Below are positions 11,814-24,164 of a stretch of 64,000 bases of DNA, piece by piece; the first letter of the stretch is position 1, and each line of letters starts with the position of its first letter. The stretch is taken from the NCBI RefSeq assembly GCF_019578655.1, contig NC_063258.1, positions 930,001 through 994,000 on the forward strand, given 5' to 3'. The position numbers and the translations under genes are program-made. The stretch comes from Ricinus communis (lineage: Eukaryota; Streptophyta; Magnoliopsida; Malpighiales; Euphorbiaceae). Under the pieces are notes generated by a model. It did no database searches. It was not told where the DNA came from and saw only the letters and a list, made by a program, of their open reading frames with translations.

Positions 11814-14800
11814 ATGGAAGAGTGTATTGATCTTATATTTAACTACGGGGGTACTTGGAAGTTAGAACCTGAAATAAAGTGTGTTGATGGTGACCAGCTA
11901 ATTGTTATTGTTTTTTTATCTTGATTTCTTAAGCTTTGTCGGAATTAAGCATAAATATGATATATAATTAGGTTTGAAAAATGTTAGGAATATATTTGTG
12001 TTAGAACCTGGACAAGACTTAGAAAATGGCTTGTATTTAGTGGAAGGTGATGAAGGAATTCAGAAAGTGCTATATTACATAAGGAAATATAGTTGGGTTG
12101 GTGAAATTGAGTTCTATGTAGACAATAAAGTAGATATTTCTATTTTTGCAAGGAAGATTCTTGAATTAGAAAGTCCATCTAGCGAGCCTATTGATGAGAG
12201 GGGTTGAATTTGATGAAGTTGGGCCTGAAGGCAATAGGGCTAAGAAGGTAGGTCTGAGATTGATGAAGTTGGGCCTAAAGGTGTGGCTCAGTTTGGTGAG
12301 TCATGGGCTAGAGGAGGTGAGTTACCATCTAGCTTTTGGGCTAATGAAGGTAGGCTGCCAATAAATAAAATGAGGCAAGTAGGTCTACAACTAGGGCTAG
12401 GTTTTATGAAAATCCTCACATTCTAACACAAATTAGTCAGTTCAATGCAAATGATACAGTATTAAACAGTTATGTGCATCCAACAGGCTATGTGATTGAT
12501 GAGGGTGAGAGTAGAGATGATGAAGTAGATGAATCTAGTGATTAGTCTACTGATGGAGAGGCTGTCCAACCACCTGAAGAGAGGGTTCAGTATAATGAGG
12601 AGGATGGTCATGGGTATTTTGTGCTTGTATTGACATTTGCAAATGCATAAGAGGCAAGAGAAGTAATTGATGTTTATGGTGTGAAGTTTGGTTATAAGCT
12701 TAAAACAAATCCAAATGAACCTTTTAGGTTAAGAGTGAAGTGTGTGAATGAAGAAGGGTGTCCATTCCGTTTATTTATCTCAAGAGATGGAAAAAATCCT
12801 GGTCTGCCAGTTAAGACATTAGTCTCTGAGCATAGATGTTTTAGGTATTTCTTAATACCAAGTGCCACAATTAAGTTCCTAGCCAAGTATTTCAAAAATA
12901 TAGCCTATAAAACTCCTAACTACAAGGTGGCAAATATGAAGAAAGAAGGTGAGACTGATTTAAAAATCAATGTCAGCTTTCATAAGTGCAAGAGAGCTAA
13001 AAGGAAGATTATTGAAGAACTATATACGAGTTATAGGGTGGAATTTGGATATTTAGTTGCATATACTGAAGCATTAAAGTTGAGCAATCTTGGAAGTAAA
13101 GTAGAAATTGAATTGTACAATAATTCTTTACAAGCTGGCAGAAGGGTCTTTAGAAGAATGTTGTCATGTTTTATGCTTGTAAAAAGAATTAGAAAGGTGA
13201 TTGCAGACCTCTAATAGGTTTACATGGATGCTTCCTCAAAAGAGTTTGTAAAGGGCAGTTGCTTACATCTATTGGGATTGAGGACATGATCAGATGGTGC
13301 CTATAGTATGGGTTGTGATTGATAAGAAGAATAAGCTAAATTCGAGGTGGTTTTTATGTTGGCTTAAACAGGAGTTGGAGCTTGGTAATAGGTTTGAATT
13401 CACACTAATCTCAGATATGCAATGTTAATTCTTTATTTAGTTACTAATTGCATGAATGTCCAAGGGTTTGATTGATGCTATAATATCAATTCTTCCCAGG
13501 CAGAGCACAGGTGGTGTGCTAGGCATATATTTGCTAATTGGTCTAAGTGGCACGGAGGAGAGTTTAAGAAAAAGTTCTGTATATGTGCTTGGAGCACATT
13601 CGAGCAAGACTTGAAGCTGAAAGTATATGATCTTAGATAGTTAAGTAAGAAGGCTGCTGAAGATCTAATGTGGTACCCCCCAATAACTGGTATAGAGTCT
13701 ATTTTCAAGTAGATGTAGAAGCTAAATGGCAAACAATAATAATTTTGAGAGCTTTAATTTTTGGGTTCTGTTAGCAAGGCACAAGCATATTGTAAGTATG
13801 TTGGAAGACATTAGAATGCAGTGTATGTCCAAAACAAGAGTAACAAAAATTCTAGTGAGAAATGGTTTAATGAGTGGAGTCCTTCATGCATGAGGTTGTT
13901 CTAAGACAATAAAGAGAAGGCAGCTGATTGTAAAGTGATTTTAATAGAGATGTAGGGTATGAAATTGGGAAAGGAGATGATAAATATATAGTTTTTTTTG
14001 GACAGGAAATTGGGAAAGGAGATGATAAACCTATAGTTTTTTTGGACAGACAATTGTGTACTTGTAGGACATGGGAATTAACTAGATTCCAATACCCTCA
14101 TGGCATCTATGCTTTATACCACACAAATCAGAACCCTCAATCTTATATATCTAAGTACTACTAAAAATCAACATATCAGGTAGCTTACCAGTATCCCCTA
14201 TTACCTGTACTAGGTAAGAAATTTATGAGAATTGATGAATTTCAGCCTATAAAGCCCCCACCACTACCTAAAATGAGTGGCTGGCCTAAAAAGAAGAGAG
14301 TTGGGCAATAAATGAGACAACACAACAACATCAAGGCACTAAGTTAGATGGAAAAGGTAAAAAGCAATCATGTGGCATATGCAAGCAGCAAGAACACAAT
14401 AGGTCTGGATGTCTAAACAAAGGGAACCAAGTAAGCGACATTGAAGTTATTCTTTATTTTAATGATAAATTTTGGTGAAATTAACTTTTTAACAATTTTT
14501 TATTGTGTTATTATGTTTGTGATGCTTAGGAAAGCTCCATCTTAAGGAAAAATGTAAATACATCAACAAGAGGTAAAAGTAAAACCACTTTTTAGAGGTC
14601 TTATATCCAGCCTAGACAAGAAGATACTGCTCAAAGCTTAGGAAACAGTTGGATATGGATGCCATGTTGATCTTAATACAAGGAGAATAAATTTTAATGT
14701 AAGTAAAAATGTATCAAATTCAGTTAAGTTTTGATGCCATGTTATGCATTTTCTTATCCTATTATGCATTTTCTTATTGAATGCCATGTTTCGATGTGCT

Positions 14801-15121
14801 TACTCATAGTCTGGAATGTCATTTGAGACTGTTATAAATGAGGATGAGGAATCAATATATATTCAATCAGAACCTATTTTCAGATTCCCTATACTTAACA
14901 AGAGAGAGTTGAGACAATCACAACAACAATCAACATTTACCTCCCAAAAGCCAATGAGGTCAATTAATTTCATAGGAGATGGCTCACAAGTGAGATTTGC
15001 AACAGATATTCTATTCCAGCCTCAAGGTCTGCAATGGTTAAAAGGAATTGCAATAACAACTAACCAATTGCTTGAGGAAGTTGAAAGAAGGAAGTCAAGT
15101 TTGCAAAACAATAATTCTTAG
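11814..15121 (+). pseudogene. MULE transposase (mudrA-like) pseudogene
   Basis: An ATG at 11814 follows a splice-acceptor-like TTTCAG and opens an N-terminus with the NYGGTWKLEP block seen in plant MULE proteins. Residues from 11974-12207 continue this N-terminal domain. 12681-13214 holds the MuDR DNA-binding region (a C-x5-CPF block ending with an H-x-C pair). Stop-broken frames then give the transposase core: the WFL..L and TLISD blocks near 13350-13420, and AEHRWCARHIFANW at 13499-13545. These are followed by the SWIM-type CTCRTWELT block with PHGIYALY (about 14060-14120) and a CCHC-like CGICKQQEHNRSGC near 14370-14410. 14816-15121 looks like the last exon (101 codons, glutamine-rich). At least four in-frame stops disrupt the core. 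Confidence 0.85.
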
Positions 15122-15544
15122 AGATTTTAGTACTTTACATGTAATTGCTACTTAAACATATTAGCTATTTGGTAGTTATATTTTCATTATAACTTGTAAT
15201 TTTTAAGTTTCTTTTGAGAGTATCTACCTGGTATATGCTATATTTTTTTTTTTTGCAAACTTGCAATTTGCAAAGTCAGTTGTTGATTTATCTATTTATA
15301 TTACAAGTATTTATTTATGCTAAAACAACTTTATTGCAATTCTTCAATTTATATATTTTGTGAATAAGGAAAATGTTCCTAAACTAATATAAGAGTACAT
15401 ACACAAATGTACCTAAATAATGCAATTTCATTTAAAAGATAAAGAATAGAAGTTACATCAAATTTCTTGTGTCTAATTAGCAGAACTACTGCTTTACATC
15501 AACTTAATCATGTCCAGATATCAAATATAACTTCTTTTCATCTT

Positions 15545-16123
15545 TCATCTTACAACAATAGCAAAAAGAAAAAACCAAGATACAAACAAAAGCATACAAG
15601 TTGTTTTCATCTTCTTCTTTTTTCTTCTGAGGATTCAAACTCCAATAACGTTGATTTCTTAAAGCGTTGTAACTCTTCCCACAAATTTGCAATCTCAGAT
15701 TCCACATCTTTACCTGCTTCACATCTTCTGCTTATTACCATTAATCTTTTATTCTCAGCTAGCAATACTTTCTAATCCATTTTTAACTTATTGATAACTT
15801 CTTTACTTTTGTCACTCATTGTAGGATCAATGCCACATAAAGTACCCACGACTTCTAACCTGCAAACCAGCAAACCCATATATCACATAATCAATTTAAT
15901 TAAAAAAATTTATTTATTAACTGGGCATGAAATTTTCCTTATAATTTGGGCATCCATAAAATCTTCAGCTAGGATTTTCTTCAGTTGATGTCCAGCGGGG
16001 AGCCTTCACCTTCAGACCTAAATATTTGCATTTACAGAACTTTTGAGCTCCCTCATAATACATCTCCATATTTGTTCGACTCTTCCAATTTGAGCGTCCA
16101 GATGATGAAAATGACGAAGCCAT
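15545..16123 (-). pseudogene. GRF zinc-finger / coiled-coil / TM protein pseudogene inside the MULE
   Basis: Minus-strand ATG at 16123. Exon 1 opens with an S-rich leader (MASSFSSSGRSNWKS), then a GRF-type zinc finger: FCKCKYLG, then RWTSTEENPS, a stop where GR is expected, then RFYGCPNY. An intron of about 60 nt (acceptor TTTGCAG at about 15862) joins exon 2. Exon 2 encodes a charged coiled-coil stretch (about 15800-15630) and a hydrophobic tail LVCFCLYLGFFLFAIVV near 15600-15550 that would be a membrane anchor. This GRF + coiled coil + TM architecture is known from At4g04775-like plant proteins. Two or three in-frame stops make it a pseudogene. It converges with the transposase gene, as mudrB does in maize MuDR, but mudrB itself is unrelated to GRF proteins as far as I know. 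Confidence 0.75.
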
Positions 16124-16271
16124 GTCGATTTGCTTGAGGAAGAATAATGCTGAGTATCAATTAATTAGATTGTTTTCCCTTAATAAATTTTGTAACGTGA
16201 GATTTTAAGGTTTATAGAATTAGATTGAAGCTGAGAGAGAAGATAGATATATAGAGAGAGAATGGAATATG

Positions 16272-16485
16272 CCAAGTCAGTATTTTTTGGATCCCACTAC
16301 AAGCTTAACGATCCGAAAATAAAGCCATATCAGCTTAGAGGAAACTAATGTCTCCAGCTTAAGGAACCACCGTTAGTGGAGCGGTCAAAACGATAAAAAA
16401 AAACTTACTTTTTCAGTTATATGCACCTATAAAGGTCAATCCGCTCCTGGTGATAAATATTAGGGGCCATAATGCACATTTTCCC
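16272..16485 (-). repeat. Right terminal inverted repeat of the MuDR-like element
   Basis: Reverse complement of the left terminal repeat, ending CACATTTTCCC directly before the second copy of the 9-bp duplication. The start codon of the GRF-type gene lies about 150 bp inside its inner edge, consistent with a promoter in the repeat. Confidence 0.85.
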
Positions 16486-16494
16486 AATATTTTA
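16486..16494. repeat. 9-bp target duplication, right copy (AATATTTTA)
   Basis: Exact match to 11149-11157, marking the right end of the Mutator-type insertion. Confidence 0.85.
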
Positions 16495-18300
16495 TCCAAT
16501 GTGAGAATAAGTTTCAATTGTATTAATTTAGCAGTGTTTTGTGCGTTAAAATATTTTGTAGGACATCTTTTTAATAGTTTATCCAGTGTGAAATTGATTC
16601 ATATTTAGGATATTAATTGAAATATTTGTGAATTAAGGATAGAAAAAATGGAAAAACAAATATTTGCCTTAAATCAAAGTGTATTATAAAGTAAACAAAA
16701 AAATAAAAAGGTTGTAAATTTATTCTAGAAAAATTATAAAAATAAAAATATTAGTACAAATCGATTAAGAATAACCTATACCTTAAGAGGTCTCCCTTAA
16801 AGATGACTTTTATCTTAGGATGTTTCCCAATCAAAAATAAGACCTCTCTTAAAAGTCGAAACTCGACAATATAGAAACTTTACTAAAAAAAACATAAATC
16901 CTAATATATGAAAAGTATAATTTCTCTATCAATTTACTGACTTTGATAAAATAAATCATTTTTCTACTATGCTCTAACTTAGACATCGAAGTTGGATGGC
17001 CGAAATCAGACATCCACTTCGAGGGCGTCTTCTCTTCTTCTTTATTTTGCAGACCCTATAAACCAAGAATCATCTACCCCTCACTGAGAAGCCTTTTCAA
17101 AATTTGTCAAATCCATCAGTACATATTTATATTTGTGGTGTTATTGTTGTACGAATTTATTCTGTTTTGGTTCATTTTGTATTATTTCTAATAATATTTT
17201 AGTGATTATTTTCTGTCGTGATTGGTCTTTTTAGACAAGATTCTATGCCGCCACCATCACCGCTAATTCTATTAGATGTATTTTGACAAAGAATGGTGGG
17301 GCAAAGGGAAGCAAATGGATTTATAGCCGAAGAATAAGCAATTTTAGAAACTTATGAATTCATCGCTTGTGTCAAAATCACAATTAAGAGCTCGTTGAGG
17401 TACTAGCAAAAGATTGTTATTGTTGAAGGTGCTGTGCTTTGAGCTATGCAAGGACACCTCAAGAGATGAGGTTGACTTGGGCTTCAAGCGGTACGACATC
17501 AGAAACTCAGGCCTCCGGTATCAACACCTGACGAGTGGCTCTGATGCAATGAAGTTTACTCAAGGGGTCTTTCTGTTGCTTCTAGGTCATTGGCTATGTA
17601 CTTATTGGGCTACAGGCCTGCCTACCAGTTAAGCCTATTAACCTATTTAAGAGATACCTAGTTTAGGACTTTGGTCCTTGATTTTTTATGGAAAAAATAA
17701 TAAAAAGAATATCTTTTTTCTTTATCAAATTTAAAATATTTTTTATTTTTACTGTGTTAAAATATGAAAGATTAATTTTTTTATTTTTTTAAAATTTTAA
17801 TTTTAATTATTTTGTTTAAATTTTTTTAGATTATTCTGAAAAACAAAAAACAACTAAAGAATAATTAACAAAAAAATTAAAAAACATCCGTACCTTAAAT
17901 TTAAAAAAAAAATTAAAAATCAGTATCTTAAAAAAAAATAAAATTATATAGTAAAAATGATACTTTTTATTAATTTTAAATATTTCTAAAAAAATTAGCT
18001 TTTTTATTTATTTATTTGTATGTACTAGCTGGAACACATTTGGCCATGTATTAATGCGAGTTCTATTTTCCTTTGACAAAACCCAAAAGAAAAGGTGTAA
18101 TCTACAAAATTACAGAACATGACCTGGAGAAAGCACTTGCTTGGGGGGGAAGTCTAATGATTATACCGTAAATTTATATAGAAGCCTAACAATGTTAAAA
18201 CTGAAAGGAGTAACTACATCAGAACTTCTCAAACTTAATCAAATTTCCGTTTTCTTCCTTTTTAAAAGAGGAAAAATCAAAAAAGAGTATGAACAGAGAA
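16495..18300. other. Intergenic region, no gene recognised
   Basis: Mixed-composition DNA. The part at about 17220-17640 is less AT-rich and holds a 72-codon open frame (17414-17632) with no recognisable family. I see no splice-connected exons or transposon motifs. The rest is A/T runs. Confidence 0.45.
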
Positions 18301-18793
18301 AATTCTTGTAACATAATACATTTGCTCTATACCCTCTGAATATATGATGATACTGCAAAATAAGTTGTCAGCATAATAGATGATACATAGTAGGAAAAAG
18401 AAAAAAAGAGAGTAAAACCGGGGCCTATTTTTGAAAAGGAGTTGCTAAAATCTGGCAAACTTTCCATCAATACTAATGAGCAAAAGTGTAGAAGGTCGAC
18501 CAGAAGAAAAGCAACAATTCATTCCATATTCTACTATGCAGACAAGCAGGCTTCATATAGAAGTGTAAGCCTACAGAGCCATGGAGGAGAGGATTGCAGA
18601 ATAACCTGTATCAAGCAAGCTAAAGACTATGTACTAACTGATAGAGAGTATTGTTCAGGATGGAAACAAGCCCCCACCAGAGATTAAAAGATATGAGATC
18701 CACATGCAGGGTCCATGACCTTGTTCCTAGAGGGAGCATGGTTCTTTGGCAGACCCAATGAGTTCACCTTTAATGGCATTACTCTTAATACCT
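18300..18793 (-). other. Probable 3' UTR / downstream region of RPA2
   Basis: Sequence immediately past the RPA2 stop codon (TGA at 18796-18794). It is less AT-rich than the intergenic DNA to the left, as expected of a transcribed UTR. I could not pin a cleavage site. The 81-codon plus-strand frame at 18442-18687 is antisense to it and unsupported. Confidence 0.4.
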
Positions 18794-19033
18794 TCAAGCA
18801 TTAATAGTCGACTTGAAGTGATCATCATCAATTGTAGAGTAAATAAAGCCATTGTCGACAAGCGACTGCAATTCTTCCCTGTCAGAAGACGAGGTTCAAT
18901 GTTAGATTATTATCCATAGGTGCACATATATATATATGCATGTGTGGATGCACATATACATGCGTGCGTGTGTTCCGAAGTTTTTACTTTTAGAAAAAAG
19001 AAATTGAACATGTCTATAAGAGTATTTGTGTAT

Positions 19034-19074
<41 letters not shown>

Positions 19075-22000
19075 GAGCTTATCCATTGGAATATTTAGTT
19101 GACGGGCAATGACATTACGGTTGACTCCATCCTCGTTAGCACTGAAACAATATAGATCCAAGGTGACAAAATAATCAACAATGAATAATATGCAGAATAA
19201 ACATTAACAATTTACGGCAAAGAAACAATATCAACGTCAGGAGTGGACACCAAGCCAAGAGCATATGCACAATGCATAATGCGCGTTATCAGACAACTAT
19301 GACATTCAAGATGCATCAATTCAGTAAATGCTCAATGAGAATTCATGTGATTTACAGTTGATAATTTTCAAATAACATCACCTTCATGCAACCACTTTTC
19401 ATTTTATAATACATTTTATCTTAAAAAAATTTGTTTTAATATTAGTTATCAAAGTGCACCATGTATTATACCTTCCTGATATGAATTTCAAGTATATATA
19501 ATGTTTCTCATGCAGATTTGCATCAAGTTAAAACTACACTGGACTTGGGATACAGAGCAACTGCATGGAGATAGAAGCTTCCATCGCCTAACTATATGTT
19601 CTTCAAACACCTAATATTAGTGGTTTGCTGTACAAGTATGTCGATCAATAAAAACTTTTCCATACAATGCTGGGCGTCTCTGCTTTTATAGGATTATTTT
19701 ATGTATCCAAAGTAATAAAATATGACATTTGTAGATGGAAATTCATTGCAAATATAAGAGAAAATGAAAAAGACTTTTGGACTTGCTGAGAATTGCCTAT
19801 AAATAACAATCTCCATTAATATTCTTACCTTTGTTGTTATTCTCGCCTCTATCATAAATAAATTATAAAGTTGCCTATTGATTTTTGATCATTAGTATCT
19901 TGAGTAAAAGATCTCTCTAGTTTTAAAATGAGCAAAAATCAACAAGGCATGCAATGAATTAAATAGAAAAAAAAAATTATATTGTTTCAGTTTAACACAT
20001 GAAAAAAGGTATAAAATCATATATCAATAGTCAGATCAACTTATAAAATAAGACTAAAGCAGGTAAATATTGTATGGTAATCTTCTTCCAATTGTCTTAT
20101 CAACTCATTAGTAGGATATCCCTAGAAAATGACTCTGGCTATCCAGCAGTGGACTGAGAATAAAATTATGTACAGATCCAGGCACCATAAACTATACTAT
20201 ATGTACTTTGCCTTTCTTTATGCCACTTGTAACTAAAAATACAAAAAAATATGGCAAATATTTCATTAACCTCTTAAAATTAACCTCATACTATAAACAA
20301 TATCAAAATATCAATATATTTAGGGGAAAAGTTCTTCACCATGACTTGTCCAAAATAAAACTTCCCCACCTGCTGTTGCTAAGTACCAAATGAACAAAAT
20401 GAAGATAAAACTCTTTCTACAATATATTTGTGTGCAGAAAGATGGTCCATCTAATACACAAACCTCAGTGTGGAAGACTGATCTGAGATCACATCAACTC
20501 AATTATTCTTATAGATCAAGACAGAAATAGGGAAACTATAATTCAGCATGTTAGAAGTAGCTAGTACATACAAGAATGCTAACTTGTAAATGGAAGCAGA
20601 AAGAAGAAACACTGTTTTTTTATGAAAACAGAGTATGAGGAGAACAAAATAGAGTTTTCAGAATTAGAGGATATGTAACAGAACTCACAGGTACATGGGC
20701 TGCTGCAAAAAATTTAATATCAACTGACCAACATTGTTCACTCCATCAGCACCAGAAAAGGCTGAGGCCTGGAAAATGAAAAAGTATTTGAGAATCAACC
20801 CAAAAAAATGTCATTCAACAATTAAGCAAAACGGTGCTTCTTTAGTAAGAAACATTACTTGATTTTGTGGGCCAGTTTGGTACCCTTTCAAAGGGGTATT
20901 CATTGTTGAACTTGCTAGCTGGGGCTGTGTAGTAGCACCCTGAAGCTTATCAGTGCAGATGTACAGATTTCATTAGAGAAAGAGGCCAGTATTTATCATA
21001 TGAATTACGTGATTTAAAAATGAAGAAAATGTTAGACCATGAAATCTAGTAATTAGATCAGTACCCGTATCTTTGTATTATAGAAATGGACATAAATGCA
21101 CTCGATGAAGTGGCTTGTAATCTCGTTGAAGTCAGTAATAGGCCTGAAACCACAATCAACAATGAAGTTAGAACTCTAATGTTGAACTGTTAAAGCGAAT
21201 GGGCACATAAATTGACATGTAGCTTTGGTCATTCAGTTTGACAATAAGGAAATACGAAAATAAAAGTAATCACCACAGGGAGCTTGCTTTTGGAGAAATA
21301 AATAGTTTTGATCAATGCATAGGATAAATGAAATTAAGCTCAGCAACAGTTTACTATTATAATTTGCAACCAGAATAAACATCATACAAATAAAGTTTCT
21401 CACAAGCATACCTAAACAATGTAAGTTACTTTGACTAAGGGCCAATTAAGTGCACAAATTAAAGAACAAAAAAAATTAAAAAACCACAAAACAGACACAA
21501 GGCTAAGGAGAAAAAAAGGGCATAAACCTCAATAACAAAATTCAGGTGTTAAATCATTCCAGCAAAATCCTAAAAAACAATTAAAAAACAAGAGTTTCTC
21601 TATATCTTTGCCTTGCTCCCTCTCCTTTCTCCAACACAGAGTTTAACTCCTCAATCTCTGTTGGAGATTGAAAATCATACAACTTGCCAATAAAGGTTAC
21701 ATTAGAATAAACAGATAAATTTCAAAAAGAGTTTCCAGGAATAATATTATGTTAATAAAAAAGAAGAAGCTAGATTGGTTAATGGAGGAGGTGCAAAAGT
21801 AAAAACTTTGAGGATCCATCTAAAAAACAAATTCTAAGGATAAAGGAATGGAATGTTAAAAAAGAAAACTAGAGATTTCTGGTCTTTTCTGAATTGAATT
21901 TAATAAATTTTTCCAAACCAATGTTTGGTTTCTTATGATTTGAGTTTTATAATCTTGTCCCAATCAATGTGGTTGATAAAGTGACACCATGAGGTTCATA

Positions 22001-24164
22001 TGCATTTGAAATTAGCTATCCAAAAGTAGAGGAAATGAAAAAGACTAACATTAAGACTATAGGACTTCAAGCTGGATTGTTAAGTAAAAGAAGAACAACA
22101 TACAATTGATAAAGAAATTCACAGCATACATCTTAATTGACACCATAACTTAATCATTATCAGTCAATCATTATTCAGTGCTTGGACAGAAAAACAGAGA
22201 AGTATAAGGATTTCGGAACATTGCTGGGTGGGGTAGTCTTGGGTTCACCATGCAAACATTAGAGATAAATATTACCAGAAGCTAAGGAAAGAGCATCAAA
22301 TGCAAACCTAATGGAAAACACATTTAAGAACCTTCTACCTAAGAGAAGAACAACATACAATTGTTAAGAAATTCACAGCATACATCTTAATTGACACCAT
22401 AACTTAATCATTATCAGTCAATCAGGATTCAGTGCTTGGACAGAAAAACAGACAAGTAAAAAGATTTTGAAACATTGCTGGGTGGGCAGTCTTGGGTTCA
22501 CCATGCAAACATTGGAAATAAATATTACCAGAAGCTAAGAAAAGAGCATCAAATGCATACCTATTGGAAAACACATTTAAGAACCTTCTACCTAAGAGAA
22601 GAACAACATACAATTGATAAGAAATTCACAGCATACATCTTAATTGACACCATAACTTAATCATTATCAGTCAATCGGGATTCAGTGCTTGGACAGAAAA
22701 ACAGACAAGTATAAAGATTTTGGAACATTGCTGGGTGGGGAAGTCTTGGGTTCACCATGCAAACATTGGAAATAAATATTACCTGAAGCTAAGAAAAGAG
22801 CATCAAATGTATACCTAATGGAAAACACATTTAAGAACCTTCTACCTAAGAGAAGAACAACATACAATTGATAAGAAATTCACAGCATACATCTTAATTG
22901 ACACCATAACTTAATCATTATCAGTCAATCGGGATTCAGTGCTTGGACATAAAAACAGACAAGTATAAAGATTTTGGAATATTGCTGGGTGGGTAAGTCT
23001 TGGGTTCACCATGCAAACATTGGAAATAAATATTACCAGAAGCTAAGAAAAGAGCATCAAATGCGTACCTAATGGAAAACACATTTAAGAACCTTCTACC
23101 CTGCAGCCCTCTTAAGTGTCCATGGACACGCACATACCTTCCAACTCTGTTGTATAAATAGTAATGAAAACAATATCAGAAATGAATCTTGAAGTAAAAG
23201 AAGAAAAAGAAAAAGGAAATCTTCCAACATATAGTCATTTGGCGCTAAATGGTATATCATTTAACAGATAACTTAAAGCCTTTATTCTCCTCTTGGATTT
23301 TACAATAGCAAATTTAATTGTTCAAATGCAATGCAACTTACCCAATCCCTATACTCTATCACAGTGGTGAATGGTGATAGGAAATACTATAACTTTGCTT
23401 CTCGATCCATACATTTAGATGATAGTTCAATGAAATCTTAGATAGATGAAGCAACTATGCTATACAAAACTACAATTTAAGAAGAAAATCGAAGAGACTT
23501 ACGAGATTGCCTCCACTTCATCGGTGTCAATGCGTTCTTGAACCCTATACAAATGAGTTAACAATATCAAAAATAGTTATTTCATCAAATGAAATGTTAG
23601 ATGGAAATCTATGATTCATAAAAAAGACAAATAAAAAATACCATCTGGTACATTCTATCTGTCCAGTCCCATCATCAATAAGAAATGTATACTCGCTGGC
23701 TTTATCTTCCTTTTGGCATACCCTTCCCACAATGGTAACCTAAACCAAAACTTCATCTACTTATCTGATTTCAAAATCAAACTAAAAAGTTAATAAAAAA
23801 AACTTACATTGCTGACTTCAACACCATCAATTACGAAGTTGGATTCATCATTACTTGGTAGCTCACATATGTTCTTCACTGTCAACGGTAACAAGCACCT
23901 AGTCTCCCGATTCTGCAAACAAAAAAACCCTAAAATTTGATTTCTGTTTATAGTGCACTGTAATTTATAGACTTAAAACAGAGGTCAAACCAACGGAAAA
24001 GTTAAAAAGAAAAAAAAATTAAAAGAGGATTAAAGAAATAAAATGCTACTTACTCTGGAACTAGGGAAAGAGGAGGAATCAGAAGGCTGAGTGGTCTGAG
24101 ATGGCATAAATCCGCCGCCCATGAAGGCTGCTGCGCTCCCATCGAATTCGCTGCTTCGATACAT
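18794..24164 (-). CDS. RPA2: Replication protein A 32-kDa subunit (RPA2), 10 exons
   Basis: The middle subunit of the RPA heterotrimer, which binds single-stranded DNA in replication, repair and recombination in the nucleus. Minus-strand exons: 24164-24054, 23912-23808, 23739-23642, 23544-23503, 23146-23069, 21143-21065, 20939-20859, 20768-20689, 19141-19073, 18878-18794. All junctions are GT-AG and the frame is unbroken over 275 codons, the usual family length. Domains: a Gly/Ser/Gln-rich N-terminus (1-40; the human one is phosphorylated), an OB fold (about 50-172; landmarks LPLTVKNI, FLIDDGTGQIECTRW, VRVHGHLRG, ITDFNEITSHFIECI), a linker, and a winged-helix C-terminus (about 205-275; ANEDGVNRNVIARQLNIP, NGFIYSTIDDDHFKST). 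The start is the only in-frame ATG before the conserved leader and has A at -3. Intron 5 contains a tandem array of partial exon 5 copies, and intron 9 begins with a microsatellite. Exon coordinates were read by hand. Confidence 0.93.
19037..19070. repeat. (AG)17 / (CT)17 microsatellite at an RPA2 splice donor
   Basis: A perfect dinucleotide run. In gene sense it reads CT repeated 17 times and begins right after the GT of the intron 9 donor, so donor bases +3 to +6 are CTCT rather than the consensus AAGT/GAGT. Length changes here would directly alter the intron's 5' end. Confidence 0.9.
22086..23101 (-). repeat. Four-unit tandem array duplicating part of RPA2 exon 5
   Basis: Four units of about 254 bp (22086-22340, 22341-22593, 22594-22847, 22848-23101), nearly identical to each other except for a more diverged first unit. 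Each holds the last 31 nt of exon 5, its GT donor, and about 220 bp of intron 5. The unit at the right end includes the real exon end. In the other three, the exon fragment is preceded by TTGTTCTTCTCTTAG, a credible acceptor, so each is a complete 31-nt pseudo-exon. Inclusion of one would shift the reading frame. Confidence 0.9.

Larger units (their letters stand above)
11158..16485 (+). mobile_element. MuDR-like (Mutator) DNA transposon, complete but decayed
   Basis: A 5328-bp element bounded by an exact 9-bp duplication and by inverted repeats of about 215 bp (11158-11374 and 16272-16485). The repeats share long blocks such as TTAAGCTGGAGAC and GGTGCATATAACTGAAAAAG. It carries a transposase pseudogene reading rightward from the left repeat and a GRF zinc-finger pseudogene reading leftward from the right repeat. 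That convergent two-gene layout resembles maize MuDR (mudrA and mudrB). Multiple stops in both genes show that it is no longer autonomous. Confidence 0.9.

Noticed and set aside
17414..17632. 72-codon frame in a less AT-rich patch
   Set aside because: No recognisable domain, no splice partners found, and too short to call.
18442..18687. 81-codon plus-strand frame
   Set aside because: Antisense to the probable RPA2 3' UTR, with no recognisable motif.
18910..19161. Minus-strand frame with a Ser-Leu repeat
   Set aside because: This is RPA2 exon 9 read through the CT microsatellite of intron 9. The conserved protein requires splicing at the GT before the repeat.
22422..23133. Three similar minus-strand frames of 61-65 codons
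   Set aside because: They are read-throughs of the RPA2 exon 5 end and its tandem copies into intron sequence, not separate genes.
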